Origin: CAWDVK01 sp963805715
Lineage (GTDB): Bacteria > Actinomycetota > Actinomycetes > Streptosporangiales > Streptosporangiaceae
DNA: 64,000 nt
Assembly: GCA_963805715.1 (NCBI GenBank)
Contig: CAWDVK010000008.1
Span: 248,001 to 312,000 of the forward strand
Reading direction: 5' to 3'
The notes beneath the pieces were generated by a model. That model was not told the origin of the DNA. It was given only the letters and a program-made list of their open reading frames with translations, and made no database searches. The translations under genes were made by a program, and so were the position numbers. Each line of letters opens with the position of its first letter. Positions within the stretch are counted from its first letter, which is position 1. Of the stretch, positions 1-8,305 are shown piece by piece.

Positions 1-123
1 GGTGTGCGGGTGACACGTGCGAACATGGCCGACAGCGCCGAGGGGGATCTGCCCCGGCATGTCGCGGCGCATGTCTTCGTTACCAAGCCATGATCGTCTG
101 CTGTCGGGGCGGGTGAGGATCCG

Positions 124-2484
124 GTGAGGCCAGCGGGCAGGGCGCTCCAGCCGATGCTCAGCGACGGCGCGGTGCTGGAGCAGGTCCAGACCGGCATCGT
201 CGTCACGGACCGGGACGGCAACCTGCTCTATGCCAATCCGTTCGCGGTAGAACTGCTCGGCTTTCCCGATGATGCGAGCAACCTGGTCGGGCGCCCGCTG
301 CTCTCGCTGGGGTTCGACGAGGGCGACGCTCGCCGCACCCGCAGCATGGCCGGCCAGGTCCTGCGCGGGAAGCCCTGGGAAGGCACGTTCGCGAGCCTGC
401 GCGTCGATGGCTCGAGGGTGTTCGTCCGCGCTTACGCCGCTGCCCTGCGCGGGCCGTCCGGTGAGATCACCGGAATCGTGATCATGGCCAGGGAGGCGGC
501 CCGGCTCGGCAGCCAGTCCGCGAGCGACCGGATCGGGCTGCTGGAGCGGATCGGCGAGCGGCTATCCAGCTCGCTGGAGCTGGATGTCACGCTCAGGCAG
601 GTGGCCGAGACCCTGGTGCCGCAGTTTGCCGACCACTGCTTCATCGACCTGCTGCAGGGCGACAAGCTCATCCGGCGCGCTCAGCTGCACTCCCGCGGCT
701 GGATGCCGGCGCCGGGCACGTGGGCGCTGGTCGGCGAGCAGATCAGCTATCCGCCCGGCCACTTCTGCCACCAGGCCATGGCGCAGATGGATACCGTCGT
801 GGTCGAGGACCTGGCCGACGGCAAGTATCCCGCGCCGAGCCCGGAGAGCCTCGGGACCTGCGACGACGTTGGCCTCTCCTCGGTCATCGCGGCACCGCTG
901 ATCGCCCGCGGTGAGCTGCTCGGGGTGATCAGCCTCGCGCTGTCCAGCCTGACCCAGCGCCAGGATGTCCACTACGGGGCGGACGACCGCGACTTCCTCA
1001 GTGCGGTGGCCAGCCGGATCGCGGTCGCGATCGACAACGCCATGCTGTTCGAGGAGGAACGCCGGACTGCCCTGGCGTTCCAGATCAGCCTGCTGCCGCG
1101 CAACCCGCCAGCACTGGACGGCCTCGAGGTCGCTTACAAGTACGTGCCGGCGAAGCCGCTGGAAACCCACGGCCAGGGCATCCAGACCCAGGTTGGCGGC
1201 GACTGGTACGACATCATCCCGCTGTCCGCGGGCCGCGTCGGGATCGTCATCGGGGATGTCGAGGGACGCGGCGCCCGCGCTGCGGCGGTGATGGGCCAGC
1301 TGCGCGCGGCACTGCGGGCCTTCGCCCAGGATGACAAGCCGCCGGCCGAGATCCTGCGGCGGCTGGATGACTGGTGCCGGGCGCTGGAGCCGTCGCAGGT
1401 CGACTCGCCCGGCTTCGCCGCAGCGGATCCGCCCACCGTGAGCTGCACTTACCTGGTCTATGACGCCTGGTCGCGCACGCTGTCCTTCGCCAATGCCGGG
1501 CACATGCCGCCGCTGCTGGTCCTGCACCATGAGGTGAGCCAGCTGGAGATCACGCACCAGAGCGTGCTGCTCGGCGTTCGCGGCAAGGGCGTTCCCGGGC
1601 TGCCGCCGTACCGGGAGGAGATGCGCTACCTGCCGCCGGGCTCGACCCTGGTCTTCTACACCGACGGGCTCGTGGACCGGCGGCAGCGCCTGGACGGCCA
1701 GGGCCATTACAGCGACAACGAGGTCCAGCAGATGCTCAGGCAGGCGGTCCGGGATGCCGCTGGCGGCAGCGTCGAGGACATCGCGCGTGCCGCCGAGGCA
1801 GCCGTGCCGGGGGAGATCGACGACGACATGGCCGTGGTCGTGGTCCGGACCTCGGCGGTGGATCTCGCGTCCTGGGAAGGCCAGTTCCCGGCCGAGCCCA
1901 TCCGGGTATCGGAGGCCCGGCGGCTGGCTCAGGAGACGTTCGTCGGCTGGGGAATGGATCTCGAGCAGGCCGATCTGGCCTGCCTGCTGGTCTCCGAGGT
2001 CGTGACGAACGTCGTGCTGCACGCGGCCATATCCCCCAGTCCCCGGAACGAGTTCGTGCTGGAGCCCGCCCTGCCGGGAATGCCGGGCATGCTGCCGGAC
2101 TGGGATAGCTTGCCGCTCACCGACGGGGCTGACGGCTCGGCCGCCAGGGATTTCACGCTCCGGATGCGGCGCGGTCACGAGTCCGTCTGGGTCGAGGTCT
2201 TCGATGCCGACCTGCGGCTGCCCAGGATCCGCAGCGCGGGCGAGAGCGATGAGGGCGGCCGCGGCCTCTACCTGGTGGACCAGCTTGCTACCCGGTGGGG
2301 CTCACGGCCGACCAAGGACGGCAAGGCGGTCTGGTTCGAGATCCCGATCAAGAGCAGCTCGGCCGGGCGCATGGAATCCGCGCGCGGCCAGGCCGCACGC
2401 GGTGAGGCCGCACGCGGCCAGGCCGCACGCGGCGAGCGCCAGCCGGCTGGCGTCGCGGCCGGGCAGGCGGCCCGGCACAGCTAG
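124..2484 (+). CDS. PAS-GAF-SpoIIE phosphatase with C-terminal histidine-kinase-like ATPase
   Basis: A 786-residue cytosolic signalling protein of the actinobacterial RsbU/SpoIIE type, expected to act on anti-sigma-factor antagonists and to phosphorylate partners through its ATPase domain. Domains in order: PAS (about 15-125), GAF (about 145-310), PP2C-type SpoIIE phosphatase (about 335-575) and HATPase_c (about 590-765). Metal-binding residues are in place: GGDWYD around D360, GDVEGRG around D378, YTDGLVD, and the DDMAVVVV pair near 567-568. The ATPase has an N-box (SEVVTNVVLHA near 625) and a G-box (GGRGLYLVD near 711). The C terminus after about 750 is a low-complexity ARGQAARGEA-type repeat. 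GTG start. No anti-sigma or STAS gene is adjacent, so the partner is unknown. Family assignment is secure; the pathway is inferred. Confidence 0.93.
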   Translation: MRPAGRALQPMLSDGAVLEQVQTGIVVTDRDGNLLYANPFAVELLGFPDDASNLVGRPLLSLGFDEGDARRTRSMAGQVLRGKPWEGTFASLRVDGSRVFVRAYAAALRGPSGEITGIVIMAREAARLGSQSASDRIGLLERIGERLSSSLELDVTLRQVAETLVPQFADHCFIDLLQGDKLIRRAQLHSRGWMPAPGTWALVGEQISYPPGHFCHQAMAQMDTVVVEDLADGKYPAPSPESLGTCDDVGLSSVIAAPLIARGELLGVISLALSSLTQRQDVHYGADDRDFLSAVASRIAVAIDNAMLFEEERRTALAFQISLLPRNPPALDGLEVAYKYVPAKPLETHGQGIQTQVGGDWYDIIPLSAGRVGIVIGDVEGRGARAAAVMGQLRAALRAFAQDDKPPAEILRRLDDWCRALEPSQVDSPGFAAADPPTVSCTYLVYDAWSRTLSFANAGHMPPLLVLHHEVSQLEITHQSVLLGVRGKGVPGLPPYREEMRYLPPGSTLVFYTDGLVDRRQRLDGQGHYSDNEVQQMLRQAVRDAAGGSVEDIARAAEAAVPGEIDDDMAVVVVRTSAVDLASWEGQFPAEPIRVSEARRLAQETFVGWGMDLEQADLACLLVSEVVTNVVLHAAISPSPRNEFVLEPALPGMPGMLPDWDSLPLTDGADGSAARDFTLRMRRGHESVWVEVFDADLRLPRIRSAGESDEGGRGLYLVDQLATRWGSRPTKDGKAVWFEIPIKSSSAGRMESARGQAARGEAARGQAARGERQPAGVAAGQAARHS

Positions 2485-2520
2485 TGCTGTGCGGCGTGGC
2501 CAGTGCCGAGTGGCACCCGG

Positions 2521-2691
2521 CTAGTGCTGCGTGGCAGCGGCCCAGAGGGCCAGCACGACCAGCACGAAGCCCACGATCACGGTCACCCAGGTACGCCCGG
2601 TGGTGACGAGTCCCATCCGCCGTCTGGCCCTGGTCACGAAGTAGGCGGTGAGGACAGCAAGGACCACCAGCAGGATGAGGCCATCCGCCAC
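2521..2691 (-). CDS. small two-helix membrane protein
   Basis: A 56-residue protein with two hydrophobic stretches (about 4-20 and 36-52) separated by a basic loop containing RARRRMG, so probably an integral membrane hairpin. I chose the GTG at 2689-2691 because GGGAGG lies 5 bases upstream. An upstream in-frame extension consists only of translated tandem repeat and is unlikely. No family recognised. Confidence 0.55.
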   Translation of the reverse strand: MADGLILLVVLAVLTAYFVTRARRRMGLVTTGRTWVTVIVGFVLVVLALWAAATQH

Positions 2692-2758
2692 TGCTGCCTC
2701 CCGAGGGTCTCTTCCCTGAGCATAGAGGCAGCCCGGTCGATGAAAAGGCCCGGACTCC

Positions 2759-2820
2759 GGGCAATACGCCCCGTGCCGCGCCGCCGGGCAATACGCCCCG
2801 TGCCGCGCCGCCGGGCAATG
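2759..2820. repeat. 27-bp direct tandem repeat, about 2.3 copies
   Basis: A unit beginning GGGCAATACGCCCCGTG occurs at 2759-2785 and 2786-2812, followed by a partial third copy that diverges after eight bases. It fills the space between the small membrane protein gene and the 3' end of the MerR gene. It has no obvious hairpin. Confidence 0.8.
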
Positions 2821-2827
2821 CGAGCCG

Positions 2828-3322
2828 TCAGGCCGCGCCGCCGTCGCGCAATGGCGGGACAACGGTCAGCCCGGCCGGCTGCGGCGGGGCCTGGCCAGCC
2901 AGCCCGGCGCCAGCGGTGGCGCTGCCCAGGATGGCCTGGACAGAGCTGGCCGCGTCGGCCGCGCGGACGGAATCGTAGAGCCGGCGAAGCACGGTCACCT
3001 GCCGGGTCAGTGCATCGATCCTGGTCTCGACCATGCGCGCGGCGGTGTCGCGCTGACCAGGGCTGACTGAGCGCCCCAGCGCCAGCCTGGCGAGCGGCCT
3101 GATCTCCTCGAGCCGGAAGCCCAGGTCCTTGAGCGCAAGCGCCGTCTCGATGTAGCCGCGGTACTCGCTCGGGTACTTCCTGGTACCGCCGGGGGAGCGG
3201 CGGGGCTCGGGGAGTATCCCCAGTTCCTCGTAGTAGCGAATGGTGCGGCTGCTGACCCCGGCATCCTGGGCGAGCTGGCCGATGCTGAGAAGCCCCGTGG
3301 TATCGTCCACCGTTTTCGTCAT
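2828..3322 (-). CDS. MerR-family transcriptional regulator
   Basis: A 164-residue regulator. The N-terminal winged helix-turn-helix reads LLSIGQLAQDAGVSSRTIRY followed by YEELGILPEPRR (about 10-45), and a dimerisation helix follows (about 85-125). It has no metal-binding cysteine pattern, so it belongs to the general or organic-ligand MerR group and is not a mercury sensor. The start at 3322 (MTKTV) lies just ahead of the HTH and has GGGGAG about 11 bases upstream. It is transcribed divergently from the thiolase at 3649, so that gene is the natural target candidate. The effector is unknown. Confidence 0.88.
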   Translation of the reverse strand: MTKTVDDTTGLLSIGQLAQDAGVSSRTIRYYEELGILPEPRRSPGGTRKYPSEYRGYIETALALKDLGFRLEEIRPLARLALGRSVSPGQRDTAARMVETRIDALTRQVTVLRRLYDSVRAADAASSVQAILGSATAGAGLAGQAPPQPAGLTVVPPLRDGGAA

Positions 3323-3457
3323 GGCTGCGCTTACTCCCCGTAATGTTCCCGCCGAGCGCGGCAGCGGCCGCGCCCCCCTGATGGCGGATGGTTCTGTGAG
3401 CCTGACCAGGCAGGCAGCCAGAAGGGTGGCCGGCAATGGCCGCCCGGTCCCAGCTAA

Positions 3458-3470
3458 CTACGGATCGTAG
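3458..3470. promoter_or_regulatory. candidate operator between merR-type gene and thiolase
   Basis: CTACGGATCGTAG is a perfect 5-bp inverted repeat around a 3-bp centre, located in the divergent intergenic region between the MerR gene and the thiolase. MerR proteins usually bind longer dyads inside a stretched promoter spacer, so this could be only half of the site. Confidence 0.3.
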
Positions 3471-3648
3471 CTGCCTGGATACTCGTAGCGGGCAGTAATC
3501 GGCCGGCGGCCCGGCCCTGCCTGGCCCGGCGGGGCTATGGCCGGCAGCGCGCCTCGGGGTAGCCTCGAAATGACCGGTCATCGTCCGCGAGCGCACACCC
3601 GAGCTGCGCAGGTAGCGGGCCGGTCGGCTGGCTGGCCGGGAGGTTGTT

Positions 3649-4797
3649 GTGTCGGAGGCATACATCGTCGGGGCGGTCCGCACCCCCATCGGCAAGCGAA
3701 ACGGAGGGCTGTCGGCGGTCCATCCGGTGGACCTGGCCGCCCACGTGCTGACCGAGCTGGTGGCCCGCACCGGCGTTGACCCGTCCGCGGTCGACGACGT
3801 GATCATGGGCTGCGTCTCGCAGGTCGGGCCCCAGGCCATCGACATCGCCAGGAATGCCTGGCTGTCGGCCGGCCTGCCGGAGAGCGTGCCGGGCGTGACC
3901 ATCGACCGGCAGTGCGGCTCCTCCCAGCAGGCTATTCACTTCGCGGCCCAGGCCGTGATGTCGGGGACGCAGGACCTGGTGATCGCGGCCGGCGTGGAGA
4001 GCATGAGCATGGTCCCGATGGGGTCGACCGTGGCGCTGCCGATGAAGAACGGCATGGCACCGCCGTTCGGCCAGGGCTGGCTGGACCGGTACGGAGACCA
4101 GGAGATCTCCCAGTTTCGCGGTGCGCAGATGGTCTGCGAGAAGTGGGGCCTGAAGCGGGCGCAGCTTGAGGAGTACTCGCTGCGGAGCCATCAGAGGGCG
4201 ATCCGGGCCATGGACGAGGGCAGGTTCGACCGGGAGATCGCGCCGGTCGCGGGCGTCAGCATGGACGAGGGACCGCGCCGGGACACGACCCTGGAGAAGA
4301 TGGCCGAGCTCAAGCCGCTGCGCGAGGGCTGGGAGCTGACGGCCGCGGCGGCCTCCCAGATCTCGGACGGCGCTGCCGCGCTGCTGCTCGCGTCGCCGGC
4401 GGCCGTGCGCAGGCACGGGTTCACGCCCAGGGCGCGGGTGCACGCCCTGACCGTGGTCGGCTCCGATCCGGTGTACATGCTGACCGGGCCCATCCCGGCC
4501 ACGGAGCTGGCCCTGGAAAGGGGTCACCTGAGCGTGGATGATATCGACGCATTCGAGGTCAATGAGGCTTTCGCGCCCGTGCTGCTCGCCTGGTCAGCGG
4601 ACACCGGGGCGCCGCTGGAGCGCACCAACCTCAACGGCGGCGCCATTGCGCTCGGGCACCCGCTCGGCGCCACCGGTGCCATCAGCATGACCAAGCTGCT
4701 GCACGAGCTGGAGCGTACCTGCGGCAGGTACGGGCTGCTGACGATGTGCGAGGGCGGCGGGCAGGCCAACGCCACCATCATCGAGCGCCTCGCCTGA
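3649..4797 (+). CDS. acetyl-CoA acetyltransferase / 3-ketoacyl-CoA thiolase (FadA5-like)
   Basis: A 382-residue thiolase, normal length for the family. It catalyses CoA-dependent cleavage of 3-ketoacyl-CoA, the last step of beta-oxidation. All catalytic elements are visible: nucleophile C89 in RQCGSSQQA, NEAF, H337 in GHPLGATGA and the general base C367 in CEGGGQAN. The overall sequence resembles the mycobacterial steroid side-chain thiolase FadA5 more than biosynthetic thiolases, but substrate cannot be read from sequence alone. The GTG start is set by GGGAGG with a 5-base spacer. It is divergent from the MerR regulator. The long acyl-CoA dehydrogenase at 5444 on the opposite strand fits a shared acyl-CoA catabolic role. 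Confidence 0.92.
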   Translation: MSEAYIVGAVRTPIGKRNGGLSAVHPVDLAAHVLTELVARTGVDPSAVDDVIMGCVSQVGPQAIDIARNAWLSAGLPESVPGVTIDRQCGSSQQAIHFAAQAVMSGTQDLVIAAGVESMSMVPMGSTVALPMKNGMAPPFGQGWLDRYGDQEISQFRGAQMVCEKWGLKRAQLEEYSLRSHQRAIRAMDEGRFDREIAPVAGVSMDEGPRRDTTLEKMAELKPLREGWELTAAAASQISDGAAALLLASPAAVRRHGFTPRARVHALTVVGSDPVYMLTGPIPATELALERGHLSVDDIDAFEVNEAFAPVLLAWSADTGAPLERTNLNGGAIALGHPLGATGAISMTKLLHELERTCGRYGLLTMCEGGGQANATIIERLA

Positions 4798-4924
4798 TCC
4801 GGGGCGGGGAACGCGGCTAGCCGGGCGGCTGCCGCTGCTGTCCGGCTAGGCAGTGCCCGCCTGCGAGCTGGAGGCGTACATCGCGGAGCTGGAGGGCCGC
4901 CATTCGGCGGGCAGTACGCACCGC

Positions 4925-4944
4925 GGTCGCGGCTAGCTGCGACC
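4925..4944. terminator. hairpin downstream of thiolase
   Basis: GGTCGC and GCGACC form a 6-bp stem around an inner GCTAGC palindrome. It has no U-tract, as is usual in high-GC actinobacteria. It sits between convergent genes (thiolase and the small gene at 4967) and could stop transcription from either side. Confidence 0.4.
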
Positions 4945-4966
4945 GGGCGCCCGTCCGCGCACGGGA

Positions 4967-5275
4967 TCAGCTGACGGCCGGACTGGCCGGCGCGACCTGA
5001 GCGGACCCCAGACCTGGCTGACCGGACGCAAGGTCTGGCTGTTCGACCCGGCTGAGGTAGACCTGGGGGCTCATCTCGTGCAGCACGCCGAGAACGGCGC
5101 CGAGCCGCTCATCGTCCGGCAGCTCGATCACGAAGTCGGCGCTGACGGCGCCGATGATGCCGGGCTTCGGCATGACCCGCAGCATGTGCACCGCCAGGTC
5201 AGCGAGGGCGTGCCGGAGCGAGGTGACGTGATGCGGCTCGTCCGGCAGGGTAATCCGAATTCTCCACAGGAACAT
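4967..5275 (-). CDS. small ACT-like-fold hypothetical protein
   Basis: A 102-residue soluble protein. Residues 1-78 have a regular beta-alpha-beta-beta-alpha-beta look (RIRITLP, a long helix rich in His and Leu, SADFVIELPDD, a helix, VYLSRVE), reminiscent of an ACT or ferredoxin-like domain. The tail after 80 is Ala/Pro/Ser rich. The start ATG has GGGAGG 6 bases upstream. The fold is an impression from the pattern, not a match to a named family. Confidence 0.6.
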   Translation of the reverse strand: MFLWRIRITLPDEPHHVTSLRHALADLAVHMLRVMPKPGIIGAVSADFVIELPDDERLGAVLGVLHEMSPQVYLSRVEQPDLASGQPGLGSAQVAPASPAVS

Positions 5276-5443
5276 TGCGGGCCTCCCAGCGACAGCGCCC
5301 TTCGCTGTCGACTGTGCAGCGGCCCGGTTGCCGATATGATTCAGGCCCGTAACAACGATGTGAACAGTGCGCCGGGCCGCCGGAGGCAGCCGGCGCGAGC
5401 AGGCCGGCGCGCCAGCGGGCGCGAGCGGCCGGGCCGGGCCGCG

Positions 5444-7390
5444 TCAGGTGATGTGACGGTGCACTGATTCCAGCTTGGACGGCCCGGCCGTTTCGTCCTC
5501 GACCCAGGGGCCTGGCGTGGAGGGGTCGATCACGCCCTCCTCCAGCCAGGTGTAGCGGCCGGACAGCACCCGGCCGGCGAGCTTCGTGTCGGCCGAGTCC
5601 GTGTTGCTCCACAGGTGACTGAAGAGATCCTCGCAGCGCAGCCGGGCCTGCCCGCAGAAGGCGTCAGCCAGCTGCAGGGGGGTCCGCCCGCGATCGCCGG
5701 CGCCGCCGGACTCCTCCGAGGAGTCCATCTGCGCCCGCACGCACACGGCGCTGATGGCGAAGAGCTCGGCCCCGATGTCGACGATCCGGCCGAGGAAGCC
5801 CTGCCGGTGCTCCAGGCCGCCCTGCCATCTCGCCATCCCGTAGAACGTGGACCTGGCCAGCTTCCGGCTGGCTCGCTCCGCATAGCGCAGGTGCGGCGCG
5901 AGCGGCCCGAACTCGCCGTAGCTGCCCGGCCGCTGCCCTTCGCCCGCGACGAGCGTGGGCAGCCAGCGCGCGTAGAAACGGCCGGCCTTGGCCGCCGCGC
6001 GGGCCCGCTGGGCGGCAGGCAGGCTGGGCTCGATCATCTCGCCTGCCGCCGCGAGGTGCGCGTCCACGGCCTCGCGGGCGATGAACAGCCGCATGATCTC
6101 CGACGAGCCCTCGAAGATCCGGTTGATCCGCATGTCGCGCAGCATCTGCTCGGCGGGCACCCCGCGCTCGCCGCGGGCGGCCAGCGACCTGGCGGTCTCG
6201 TAACCGCGGCCGCCGCGGATCTGCATCAGCTCGTCCACGACCTTCCAGCCCATCTCCGAGCAGTACAGCTTGGCCAGTCCCGCCTCGATCCGGAAGTCGT
6301 TGCGGTGATCGTCGGCGAGCTGGCTGGATAGCTCGACGATGGCCTCCTGGGCGTAGCTGGTGGCGGCAATGAACGCGATCTTCATCGCGACTTCCTCGTG
6401 CTCGCCGACCGGCCGTCCCCACTGCACCCGCTCGCGCGACCACTCGCGCGCGATCTTCAGCGCCTGCTTGCTGGCCGCCGCGCAGCTGGCCGGCAGCGCC
6501 AGCCGGCCGGTGTTCAGCGTGGTCAGCGCTATCTTCAGGCCCTGACCTTCACGGCCGATGAGGTTAGCGGCGGGCACCCGGACTTCGTGGAGCCTGGTGA
6601 CGCCGTTCTCCAGGCCGCGCAGCCCCATGAACTCGTTCCGGTGCTCCACCGTGATGCCGTCGGCGTTACCCTCCACCACGAAGGCGCTGATGCCGCCCCG
6701 GTGCCCGTCGCTCTTGGGCACCCTGGCCATCACCACCAGGAGGTCGGCCACGACGCCGTTCGTGGTCCATAGCTTGACGCCGTTCAGCAGGTACTCGCTG
6801 CCGTCGGCCGAGGGCGTGGCGCTCGTGGCCAGCCGGGCGGGATCTGATCCCACGTCGGGCTCGGTCAGCAGGAACGCGCTGATCTCCCCGCGCGCGCACC
6901 GGGGCAGGTACGCCTGCTTCTGCTCCTCGGTCCCGAACAGCGCCAGCGGCTGCGGCACGCCGATCGACTGGTGCGCGGACATCATGGCCGCCAGCACCGG
7001 CGAGGCCGACCCGACGATCATCAGGGCCCGGTTGTAGTACAAGTTGCTCAGGCCGAGTCCGCCGTAGGCCGGTGAGACTTTCATTCCGAACGCACCCAGC
7101 CGGGCCAGTCCCGTGACCGTCTCATCAGGGATCCGGGCGTCGGCCTCAATGCGTGCCGCGTCCACCGAGGTCTCGCAGAACTCGCGCAGCCGGGCGCAGA
7201 ACTCCTCGCCGACCGTGACGGTGTCCGGGGCGGGACGCGGATGCGGGTGGATGAGCCCGAGCTGGAAGTCGCCCAGGAATAGCTGCTTGCCGAAGCTCGG
7301 CTGGGTCCAGGCCGTCTCTCTGGCCTCCTCGGCCACCTGCCGGGCCTGGCGCTCGTCGACCTGCGCTTGCTGCCCCTGCTGCTGGCTCAT
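5444..7390 (-). CDS. acyl-CoA dehydrogenase, long (VLCAD-like) form
   Basis: A 648-residue FAD-dependent acyl-CoA dehydrogenase carrying the extra C-terminal helical domain of very-long-chain and ACAD9-type enzymes (the basic fold is about 380-400 residues). Features seen: the FAD/substrate motif LLTEPDVGSDPA (about 175-190), KLWTTNG, RGGRGYE, and the catalytic glutamate E427 in RIFEGSSEI. It introduces the alpha-beta double bond in acyl-CoA, with electrons passing to ETF. The N-terminal 30 residues are Gln/Glu rich and probably disordered. It stands alone on the minus strand facing the thiolase region. Confidence 0.93.
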   Translation of the reverse strand: MSQQQGQQAQVDERQARQVAEEARETAWTQPSFGKQLFLGDFQLGLIHPHPRPAPDTVTVGEEFCARLREFCETSVDAARIEADARIPDETVTGLARLGAFGMKVSPAYGGLGLSNLYYNRALMIVGSASPVLAAMMSAHQSIGVPQPLALFGTEEQKQAYLPRCARGEISAFLLTEPDVGSDPARLATSATPSADGSEYLLNGVKLWTTNGVVADLLVVMARVPKSDGHRGGISAFVVEGNADGITVEHRNEFMGLRGLENGVTRLHEVRVPAANLIGREGQGLKIALTTLNTGRLALPASCAAASKQALKIAREWSRERVQWGRPVGEHEEVAMKIAFIAATSYAQEAIVELSSQLADDHRNDFRIEAGLAKLYCSEMGWKVVDELMQIRGGRGYETARSLAARGERGVPAEQMLRDMRINRIFEGSSEIMRLFIAREAVDAHLAAAGEMIEPSLPAAQRARAAAKAGRFYARWLPTLVAGEGQRPGSYGEFGPLAPHLRYAERASRKLARSTFYGMARWQGGLEHRQGFLGRIVDIGAELFAISAVCVRAQMDSSEESGGAGDRGRTPLQLADAFCGQARLRCEDLFSHLWSNTDSADTKLAGRVLSGRYTWLEEGVIDPSTPGPWVEDETAGPSKLESVHRHIT

Positions 7391-7515
7391 GGCGCCTTCC
7401 CTATGCTCGTGCTGGCCTGGCTCAAACTAGCCTGCACTTTTCAAAATGCCCAGCACTGCCGGGAAAGTAACGCAGAACGCGACCTGCGCCCCGGCTGCTC
7501 ATGCGGCTCACCCGC

Positions 7516-8127
7516 CTAGCCGGGCGGAGGCAATGCCGGCGAGCCGTCGCCGCTGACGTTTGACCGGAAGAAGTTGAGGTAGGACTTGGACGGCGTCGGG
7601 CCGCGCTGGTCCTGGTAGCGGGACCCGTACACCTGCGATCCGTACGGGTGCTCGGCCGGGGAACTCGTCCGGAACAGGCAGAGCTGGCCGATCTTCATGC
7701 CCGGCCATAGCTTGATCGGCAAGGTGGCGACGTTCGACAGCTCAAGGGTCACGTGGCCGGAGAATCCGGGGTCGATCCAGCCCGCCGTGGAATGAGTCAG
7801 CAGCCCGAGCCTGCCGAGTGAGCTCTTTCCTTCCAGCCGCCCGGCGATGTCATCGGGCAGCGTAATGATCTCGTAGGTGGAGGCCAGCACGAACTCGCCG
7901 GGGTGCAGCACGAAGGGCTCGTCGCCGCTGGTCTCGACCAGCCTGGTCAGGTCCGGCTGCTCGACCGCGGGATCGATGTGCGGGTAACGATGGTTCTCGA
8001 AGACACGGAAAAACCGGTCAAGCCGGACGTCGATGCTGGAGGGCTGGATCAGCTCAGGGGAGTACGGGTCAAGCCGGACGCGGCCGGACTCGACTTCCTT
8101 CCTGATGTCCCGGTCAGATAGCAGCAC
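7516..8127 (-). CDS. dcd: dCTP deaminase
   Basis: A 203-residue dCTP deaminase of the trimeric dUTPase superfamily, making dUTP (or dUMP in bifunctional actinobacterial members) for dTMP synthesis. Diagnostic motifs are present: LLSDRDI at the N terminus, GKSSLGRLGL, HSTAGWIDPGFSGH, the LELSN segment with the catalytic glutamate, and GSRYQDQRGPTPSKSY near the C terminus. GTG start. It lies directly upstream of, and divergent from, the tRNA-Gly gene, so it marks the chromosomal side of the island junction. Confidence 0.95.
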   Translation of the reverse strand: MLLSDRDIRKEVESGRVRLDPYSPELIQPSSIDVRLDRFFRVFENHRYPHIDPAVEQPDLTRLVETSGDEPFVLHPGEFVLASTYEIITLPDDIAGRLEGKSSLGRLGLLTHSTAGWIDPGFSGHVTLELSNVATLPIKLWPGMKIGQLCLFRTSSPAEHPYGSQVYGSRYQDQRGPTPSKSYLNFFRSNVSGDGSPALPPPG

Positions 8128-8216
8128 CCTGGCAACCTACCGGTTCCGGTACTATGTCGGGGCAAGCGAGCGTCAGCCGGCGGCTGGAGGCAGGTATCGC
8201 AGCGGGGCAACCGCAC

Positions 8217-8287
8217 GCGGGTGTAGTTCAATGGCAGAACGTCAGCTTCCCAAGCTGATAGTGCGAGTTCGATTCTCGTCACCCGCT
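8217..8287 (+). tRNA. tRNA-Gly (anticodon CCC)
   Basis: A full cloverleaf: acceptor GCGGGTG pairs with CACCCGC, the D-stem is GTTC/GAAC, and the anticodon stem TCAGC/GCTGA encloses the loop TTCCCAA giving anticodon CCC. The T-arm is GCGAG-TTCGATT-CTCGT and the discriminator base is T. The gene is 71 nt with no encoded CCA (the next bases are CCG). Its 3' part from the anticodon loop onward is the attachment core of the island that begins here. Confidence 0.97.
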
Positions 8288-8289
8288 CC
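8247..8289 (+). repeat. att core copy 1 (inside tRNA-Gly)
   Basis: A 43-bp sequence starting TTCCCAAGCTGATAGTGC that covers the anticodon loop through the tRNA 3' end. It is repeated exactly at 24504-24546 and 35184-35226, and with three small changes at 36111-36153. This copy is followed by G (reading CCG), while the other three read CCA. Confidence 0.93.
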
Positions 8290-8305
8290 GCCACAAAGCC
8301 GCAGG

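Noticed and set aside
562..2178. Long open frame (538 codons) on the minus strand inside the SpoIIE-type gene
   Set aside because: Antisense to conserved phosphatase domains; Pro/Arg/Gln-rich composition typical of GC-rich shadow frames.
5276..5443. GC-rich inverted repeats between the small ACT-like gene and the acyl-CoA dehydrogenase
   Set aside because: The segments are runs of GGCC/CCGG that occur by composition; no single stable hairpin stands out.
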